This document shows positions 59,161-64,000 of a stretch of 64,000 nucleotides of DNA, in pieces. The DNA is from Pseudomonadales bacterium. GTDB lineage: Bacteria > Pseudomonadota > Gammaproteobacteria > Pseudomonadales > Pseudohongiellaceae. Both the position numbers and the translations under genes were made by a program. The stretch's first letter is position 1. Each line of letters begins with the position of its first letter. A model generated the notes under the pieces. It had not been told where the DNA came from and made no database searches. It worked only from the letters and a program-made list of their open reading frames with translations. The DNA is taken from positions 248,001 to 312,000 of the forward strand of contig JACKOJ010000003.1 in assembly GCA_024234325.1 (NCBI GenBank), read 5' to 3'.

Positions 59161-60420
59161 ATGAAAGACACGGAACAGCCACAGATCGACTACGAAGCCA
59201 TCGTGGTAGGTGGCGGCCTGGTGGGCGCGAGCACCGCGCTGGCCCTGGCTGAAGGGGGGATGCGCGTTGCGGTGCTGGACAGCCAGGACCTGCGGCAACA
59301 CGCGAAAGACATGCCGAAAGCCGGGCGTTTCGACCCGAGGGTGAGCGCGATTACCCCTGCCTCCCAGGCCTTTCTTGAGCGTCTGGGCGTGTGGAAAGGC
59401 GTGCAGCAGCGACGCTTGGCGCCCTATAGCGACATGCATGTGTGGGAGGCCGATGGCACCGGTGCCATCCACTTTGCGGCCTACGATATTCACGCGTCCG
59501 AGCTTGGGCATATAGTGGAGAACGGCGTGCTGTTGTCGGCGCTCTACTCGGTGCTGGCAGAAACGCCGGGTATCGAGATACTGGCGCCCGTGCGCCTGCA
59601 GTCCCTGCAATGCTCCACCGGCCCACGCCAGGCAGATGCTGCCCGGGTGACCCTGACGCTGGAGGACGGTCGTGAGCTGCACACTGCCCTGTTGGTGGCT
59701 GCGGACGGCGCGAATTCGAAGGTACGCGAGCTGGCGGGTTTCAGTACCCGCGAGTGGGATTATGAGCATCAGGCCATTGTCACCACCGTGCGCACGGCTC
59801 TGCCACACCAGGCCACGGCCATTCAGCGTTTCATGGACAGCGGAGTGTTGGCCTTTCTGCCCCTGAATGAGGGCGAAGAAGGGGCGGCCGGGCATTACTG
59901 TTCCATCGTGTGGTCGGTGCAGCCCGAGCTCGCGGAGCGCCTGATGGCACTGGACGACAAGGCATTTTCCCAGGCCCTGGAACAGGCCATCGAGGGCCGC
60001 CTGGGGCGTATCGAGTCTGTGGACAAGCGTTTCAGTTTTCCCCTGCGGCAGCGGCATGCCAGGGAATATGTGCGGGCCGGCATTGCTCTGGTGGGAGATG
60101 CGGCCCACACCATTCATCCGCTTGCCGGGCAGGGGGTGAATCTTGGCTTTCTGGATGCCGATGCGCTGACAGCGGTTGTTCTGCGTGCCCGTGAGCGGGG
60201 TCTGCCGCCCGGCGCCCTGCATGTGCTGCGGCGTTATCAGCGGCAGCGGGTCGGTCACAACCTCGGCATGATGTGGGTCATGGAAGGGTTTCGCCATCTC
60301 TTTGCCGACCGGGCGCTACCCCTGCGCTGGCTGCGTAACGCCGGAATGAGTGGGCTGGATGGCCTGCCGGTGCTGAAGAACCGCCTCATGCGCGCGGCCA
60401 TGGGCATGGAAACGCCCTGA
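59161..60420 (+). CDS. ubiI: UbiI/VisC-type 2-polyprenylphenol hydroxylase
   Basis: 419 aa, second member of the UbiH/COQ6 family. FAD motif YEAIVVGGGLVGASTALALA, RFDPRVSAITPASQAFLERL, LVAADGANSKVRELAGF and LVGDAAHTIHPLAGQGVNLG. UbiI hydroxylates C5 of the ubiquinone ring. Separated from ubiH by two opposite-strand genes, so not a simple operon. Confidence 0.9.
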   Translation: MKDTEQPQIDYEAIVVGGGLVGASTALALAEGGMRVAVLDSQDLRQHAKDMPKAGRFDPRVSAITPASQAFLERLGVWKGVQQRRLAPYSDMHVWEADGTGAIHFAAYDIHASELGHIVENGVLLSALYSVLAETPGIEILAPVRLQSLQCSTGPRQADAARVTLTLEDGRELHTALLVAADGANSKVRELAGFSTREWDYEHQAIVTTVRTALPHQATAIQRFMDSGVLAFLPLNEGEEGAAGHYCSIVWSVQPELAERLMALDDKAFSQALEQAIEGRLGRIESVDKRFSFPLRQRHAREYVRAGIALVGDAAHTIHPLAGQGVNLGFLDADALTAVVLRARERGLPPGALHVLRRYQRQRVGHNLGMMWVMEGFRHLFADRALPLRWLRNAGMSGLDGLPVLKNRLMRAAMGMETP

Positions 60421-60520
60421 GGACGCGGTTCAAGTTTTCCCCCTGCTGGCCGATGACTCTGGAATCCCTTTTCTTCCGGGCGGTAAGCCGTCCCCCGGCT
60501 GTGACCTTCGGAGTCCCGTC

Positions 60521-60712
60521 ATGATGAACAAGCTTCCCGCCTGGCCCTTCGACATGGACCTGAGCACCCTCGACACGGGCAGCATTACCAATATCCTGAC
60601 CGATATCGAAAACCATCTTCCGCACATCGAGTCCACCGTGGGCATGAACGAATTGCTGCGGGTGAAGACCCTGTTCGAAAACGAACTCAAGAGCGCGCAC
60701 CGCCTGCACTGA
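60521..60712 (+). CDS. Small acidic hypothetical protein, 63 aa
   Basis: Starts MMNKLPAWPFDMDLSTLDTG; the rest is a helical charged segment (NHLPHIESTVGMNELLRVKT, LFENELKSAHRLH). A GGAG ribosome binding site 8 bases before the ATG supports translation. No signal peptide or membrane helix; no family recognised. Directly follows ubiI by 100 bp. Confidence 0.5.
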   Translation: MMNKLPAWPFDMDLSTLDTGSITNILTDIENHLPHIESTVGMNELLRVKTLFENELKSAHRLH

Positions 60713-60923
60713 GCGTCGCAACCCCCGGCCCATCGGCTCACTGCCCGTGGGTGTACTCCCTTCCCTCCTTGGTTTATCCTAGTCGCGCCCGATTCCCGGC
60801 CCCTCCCTGCCAGGCTAAATTTGCCGCAGACGTAATGGTTGCGGGGGTTTTACGGTCTAGGTTTTGGCGTGTCATGCACACACGATGGGTTTTTCGCACA
60901 ACAATCACAAAAGGTTTGTCATT

Positions 60924-61655
60924 ATGAAATCGTTACTCTCTCTCGTAGCAGTCACTGCCATGCTGGTCGGTAGCCAGGCAATGGCCATAGATCCCGCCAA
61001 ACTGACTCAGGCATTGGCGTCTCCGGATCGCAGTGCTGAGGACAAGGAACTGGACATGAACCGCAAGCCGGTTCAGGTGCTGACTTTTCTCGGCCTTAAA
61101 GAAGGCATGAGTGCCCTGGATCTGGTCGCCGGTGGTGGCTGGTACACCGAAGTGCTGTCCCGCGCTGTCGGCCCGAACGGCAAGGTCTACATGCAGAACA
61201 GCCCGGCCTCCCTGTCCCGTGGCACCACGGAACAGACAGTGAGTGCCCGTGTGAATGGACGCCTGACCAATGTCGTGCGCGTAAATCGCGATATGAACGA
61301 CCTGGGCCTGGCTCCCGATTCCATCGACTTCGCCATCACTAACCTGAACTTCCACGATCTGTACAACTCCAACCCGGCGAATGCCCGGGCGATGCTGGAG
61401 GCGGTCAAGACAGTCCTCAAGCCAGGTGGCGTGTTCGCCATTATTGATCACGCAGGCAATGTGGGCGCAGACAACGCAAGTTTGCATCGCGTCCCCAAGA
61501 GCCTGGTGGTGGTGGCTGCCCGCGAGGCAGGGTTTACCATCGTTGATGCTGGCAGCGCGATCCTGAGCGTGCCGAGTGACGACCACACCCTGCCCCAGTC
61601 CGCTCCCGAGCTCAACCGCAACACCGACCGTTTCATCGTCAAACTGACCAAGTAA
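60924..61655 (+). CDS. Exported class I methyltransferase-fold protein
   Basis: 243 aa from the ATG at 60924. MKSLLSLVAVTAMLVGSQAM-A is a signal peptide with an AxA-type end (GSQAMA), followed by a Rossmann methyltransferase: GMSALDLVAGGGWYTEVLSR (motif I, normally DxGxGxG), MNDLGLAPDSIDFAITNLN (motif II-III region), and VLKPGGVFAIIDHAGN (motif IV). SAM is not known to be available in the periplasm, so it may bind another ligand, or the signal may be an uncleaved anchor. COG4798-type proteins share this layout. Upstream 60713-60923 shows no gene and no distinct promoter. Confidence 0.78.
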   Translation: MKSLLSLVAVTAMLVGSQAMAIDPAKLTQALASPDRSAEDKELDMNRKPVQVLTFLGLKEGMSALDLVAGGGWYTEVLSRAVGPNGKVYMQNSPASLSRGTTEQTVSARVNGRLTNVVRVNRDMNDLGLAPDSIDFAITNLNFHDLYNSNPANARAMLEAVKTVLKPGGVFAIIDHAGNVGADNASLHRVPKSLVVVAAREAGFTIVDAGSAILSVPSDDHTLPQSAPELNRNTDRFIVKLTK

Positions 61656-61741
61656 TCTCCTCCGCCCGTCTCCGGCTGTGATCCACGCCGGGGGCGGGTG
61701 CGTGTTACCTGCTGTCATTTTCACTTTTGCAGGAACCGTTC

Positions 61742-63571
61742 TTGAAGTCGCCCACCCCCGCTCAATTGCTCGGCAAATTCTTCTCGGTTTTCAAATACAG
61801 CCGCGTGGCTGTCGAAATTGTCTGGAGTACCAGCGCTGCACTGACCGTCACCATGGCCCTGGCGACGCTGCTGGCCGGTTTGCTGCCTGCTGCCATCGCC
61901 TGGGTGGGACAACTCATCGTGGATGCCGTCGTCGCGGCGATTCAGGCGCCGGCGGAAACGAAAGAGGCAGCGACGCAGCTCACCATTGTCTACGTGCTGT
62001 GCGAGGCCGGTCTGGTCATCTTCATGACTGGCGTGCAGCGTCTCAACAGCGTGTGTCAGTCCATTCTGCGTGTGCTGCTGGGCAACCGCATCAACGTGAT
62101 GATTCTCGAAAAGTCCCTGACCCTGGAGCTGCAGCATTTCGAGGACTCGGAATACTACGACAAGCTGACGCGGGCGCGGCGCGAGGCGTCCAGCCGCCCC
62201 CTGAGCCTGGTGGTGCGGACCTTTGATCTGCTGCGCGAATCCATCTCGCTGGTCAGTTACGCCTATCTGCTGTTCCAGTTCTCACCCTGGGCGGTGCTGC
62301 TGCTGGGGTTTGCCGGTTTGCCCGCCTTCGTTGCCGAGGCGCGTTTCTCCGGCGAGGCCTTCCGCAACCAGCGCGCCCGTTCCGCCGAAAGGCGCATGCA
62401 GATTTACCTGGAGATGGTGCTGACCCGCGAAGACGGCGTCAAAGAGGTCAAGTTGCTCAAGATCGGGCGCCTGTTCCTGCAGCGCTACATCGACATCTTT
62501 CTCAACATCTACAAGGAAGACCGCAACCTGGTGCTGCGGCGCGGCTTCTGGGGGTATGTGCTGGGGCTGTTCGCCAGTGCGGCGTTCTATTTTGCCTACG
62601 GCTGGGTCGTGTTCGCTACGATAGCAACCACGATCACCCTGGGCCAGATGACCATGTACATCGCCGTGTTCCGCCAGGGGCAGAGCTCCGTCACCAATAG
62701 CCTGACGGCGATCAACGGCATGTACGAGGACAATCTGTATCTGTCCAACCTGGTGGAGTTTCTGGAGCACGAAGTGCCGGAAACGACCGGCACCGAAACG
62801 GCAGGGCCGAACCCGGCGGACGGCATCCGCTTTGAGAACGTCAGCTTCTATTACCCCAACAGCAGCATCCCCGCGCTGAAGGACGTGAACCTGCACATTC
62901 GTTCCGGCGAGAGCCTGGCCATTGTGGGAGAAAACGGCTCCGGCAAGACGACGCTGATCAAGCTGCTCACCCGGCTTTACACGCCAACCCACGGACGCAT
63001 CCTGCTGGAAGGGCTCGACCTGCGGGAATGGGATATCGAGACCCTTCGATACAAAATCGGGGTGATCTTTCAGGACTTTGCCCGCTATCAGTTAAAGGTG
63101 GGGGACAACATCGGCATTGGCGATGTCGAGAACATGGAGGAACGGCAACAGGTAGAGGCCGCCGCGAAGGATGGTCTTGCGGCGGATTTCATTCAGCACA
63201 TGCCTGACACCTACGACACCCAGTTGGGCACCTGGTTCAAGGGCGGCAAGGAGCTTTCCGGCGGGCAGTGGCAGAAGGTCGCCCTCGCCCGTGCCTTCAT
63301 GCGCAGCCATGCCGACGTGCTGATCCTCGACGAGCCGACGGCAGCAATCGATGCCCAGGCTGAAGCCGACATTTTCGCGCATTTCCGCGAGCTGACCGCG
63401 AACCGCATCTCCATCATCATCTCGCACCGCTTCTCCACGGTGCGCATTGCCGACCACATCATCGTGCTCGACCACGGCGAGATCAAAGAGGAAGGCTCTC
63501 ACGAGAGCCTGCTTGAACTGGAGGGGCAGTACGCCAAGCTGTTCCACCTGCAGGCGCAGGGGTATCAATAA
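61742..63571 (+). CDS. ABC transporter permease/ATPase (single-polypeptide exporter)
   Basis: 609 aa from a TTG at 61742 with AGGAA six bases upstream; another TTG five codons earlier lacks a ribosome binding site. Six-helix type I exporter domain (about 1-330), then an ATPase with Walker A GENGSGKTTL, signature LSGGQWQKVALARAFM, Walker B VLILDEPTAA and the switch histidine in ISHRFSTVRIAD. No peptidase or other fused domain. Related to homodimeric lipid/peptide exporters; no substrate gene is adjacent, so cargo is unknown. Confidence 0.85.
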   Translation: MKSPTPAQLLGKFFSVFKYSRVAVEIVWSTSAALTVTMALATLLAGLLPAAIAWVGQLIVDAVVAAIQAPAETKEAATQLTIVYVLCEAGLVIFMTGVQRLNSVCQSILRVLLGNRINVMILEKSLTLELQHFEDSEYYDKLTRARREASSRPLSLVVRTFDLLRESISLVSYAYLLFQFSPWAVLLLGFAGLPAFVAEARFSGEAFRNQRARSAERRMQIYLEMVLTREDGVKEVKLLKIGRLFLQRYIDIFLNIYKEDRNLVLRRGFWGYVLGLFASAAFYFAYGWVVFATIATTITLGQMTMYIAVFRQGQSSVTNSLTAINGMYEDNLYLSNLVEFLEHEVPETTGTETAGPNPADGIRFENVSFYYPNSSIPALKDVNLHIRSGESLAIVGENGSGKTTLIKLLTRLYTPTHGRILLEGLDLREWDIETLRYKIGVIFQDFARYQLKVGDNIGIGDVENMEERQQVEAAAKDGLAADFIQHMPDTYDTQLGTWFKGGKELSGGQWQKVALARAFMRSHADVLILDEPTAAIDAQAEADIFAHFRELTANRISIIISHRFSTVRIADHIIVLDHGEIKEEGSHESLLELEGQYAKLFHLQAQGYQ

Positions 63572-63589
63572 ATCTCTCGAAAGTGTCTC

Positions 63590-63654
63590 GTAGGAGCCTG
63601 CCTTGCAGGCGATTGATGCTTTCTTTGCCAATCGCCTGCAAGGCAGGCTCCTAC
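63590..63654. repeat. Perfect 26-bp-arm inverted repeat (REP-like hairpin)
   Basis: The left arm starts GTAGGAGCCTGCCTTGCAGG and ends CGATTG at 63615; the right arm 63629-63654 is its exact reverse complement; loop of 13 bases (ATGCTTTCTTTGC). It lies between the convergent ABC exporter and gcvP, the usual site of REP/BIME-type elements, and could terminate or stabilise both transcripts. Confidence 0.92.
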
Positions 63655-63667
63655 AGAGTGCTGATTC

Positions 63668-64000
63668 CTACAGATAGTTTTCCATCGGCGGGCACGCGCA
63701 GTACAGATTGCGGTCACCGTAGACGTTGTCGATGCGGTTCACCGCCGGCCAGAACTTGCTTTCCTTCAGGGAGGGCACCGGCCAGGCCGCTTCTTCCTTG
63801 CTGTAGCCACGCTGCCAGTCCGGGTCCATGATGTCGGCCAGCGTGTGCGGGGCGTGTTTGAGCGGATTGCTCAGCGCGTCCAGCTCGCCGGATTCCACCC
63901 GCGCGATTTCCTTGCGAATGCTGATCATGGCCTCGATGAAGCGGTCCAGTTCGCGCTTGGACTCGCTCTCGGTCGGTTCAATCATCAGTGTGCCCGCCAC
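63668..64000 (-). CDS. gcvP: Glycine dehydrogenase (P-protein), C-terminal 110 codons
   Basis: The frame is open at the right edge; the visible part ends at 63668. AGTLMIEPTESESKRELDRF, HAPHTLADIMDPDW, PAVNRIDNVYGDRNLYCACP and final MENYL are the conserved carboxy-terminal segments of the PLP-containing P-protein of the glycine cleavage system. The apparent start at the window edge is not real; most of the gene lies beyond. Confidence 0.95.
   Translation of the reverse strand: MAGTLMIEPTESESKRELDRFIEAMISIRKEIARVESGELDALSNPLKHAPHTLADIMDPDWQRGYSKEEAAWPVPSLKESKFWPAVNRIDNVYGDRNLYCACPPMENYL

Noticed and set aside
1..64000. CRISPR array, tRNA/rRNA genes, insertion sequence, prophage or toxin-antitoxin system
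   Set aside because: No regularly spaced repeats, cloverleaf-like sequence, transposase, integrase or paired small toxin/antitoxin genes were recognised while reading the window.

Overview
The window is a continuous piece of a gammaproteobacterial chromosome. Supporting markers are: a 6S RNA gene between zapA and the 5-formyl-THF cyclo-ligase gene, followed by pepP, ubiH and ubiI; a tkt-epd-pgk-fba cluster; a GlrK/QseG/GlrR three-gene module; a TorF-type porin next to glnK-amtB; serA beside a D-2-hydroxyglutarate dehydrogenase; motAB, ovoA and an ImuA/ImuB/DnaE2 mutasome. Together these suggest an aerobic, motile, probably aquatic relative of the Pseudomonadales/Cellvibrionales. That placement is an inference from gene content only. 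No plasmid, prophage, transposase, tRNA, rRNA or CRISPR array was seen; genes are densely packed and mostly housekeeping.

Layout. 1-5.6 kb: C-terminally truncated rep helicase, a pseudo-receiver/GGDEF/EAL protein, comM-like ATPase, ubiK. 6-8.8 kb: nitrogen block (TorF porin, glnK, amtB) with a clear sigma-54 promoter and NtrC-like site before glnK. 8.9-14.4 kb: leftward SAM-cycle operon (ArsR-methyltransferase regulator, metK, ahcY, metF, rsmE) whose -35 box lies inside a 30-bp palindrome. 14.6-21 kb: tkt, epd, pgk, fba and a lipase-like hydrolase. 21-30.2 kb: serA and D-2-hydroxyglutarate dehydrogenase (divergent), a cold-shock gene, rpiA, ilvA, ppnP, psd, motAB. 30.2-37.4 kb: rsgA, orn, queG, an aminotransferase, ovoA and an MliC-like lipoprotein. 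37.5-41.4 kb: glrK-qseG-glrR, followed by a compact unit with two GlrR-type sites, a sigma-54 promoter, a 72-codon ORF and a terminator. 41.5-48.2 kb: membrane protein, GNAT, secreted amidohydrolase, 4-OT tautomerase, lpoP-mrcB, two membrane proteins. 48.2-53.5 kb: SOS mutasome split into dnaE2 and convergent imuA-imuB, each with its own LexA box nested in a longer palindrome. 53.7-60.7 kb: a 30-aa membrane peptide, cyclo-ligase, 6S RNA, zapA, zapB-like, pepP, ubiH, DUF1499, MaoC, ubiI. 60.9-64 kb: a signal-peptide-bearing methyltransferase-fold protein, an ABC exporter, a 26-bp-arm hairpin and the gcvP C-terminus.

How the genes work together. The SAM block recycles S-adenosylhomocysteine to methionine and SAM, probably under its own ArsR-type repressor. 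SerA and the adjacent flavoprotein form the known couple in which SerA makes D-2-hydroxyglutarate and the dehydrogenase reclaims it. LpoP probably activates PBP1B. The most attractive undescribed item is the GlrR/sigma-54 small-gene unit at about 40.84-41.39 kb: it carries the operator and promoter architecture of enterobacterial glmY, but lies downstream of glrR and contains a small ORF with a strong ribosome binding site.
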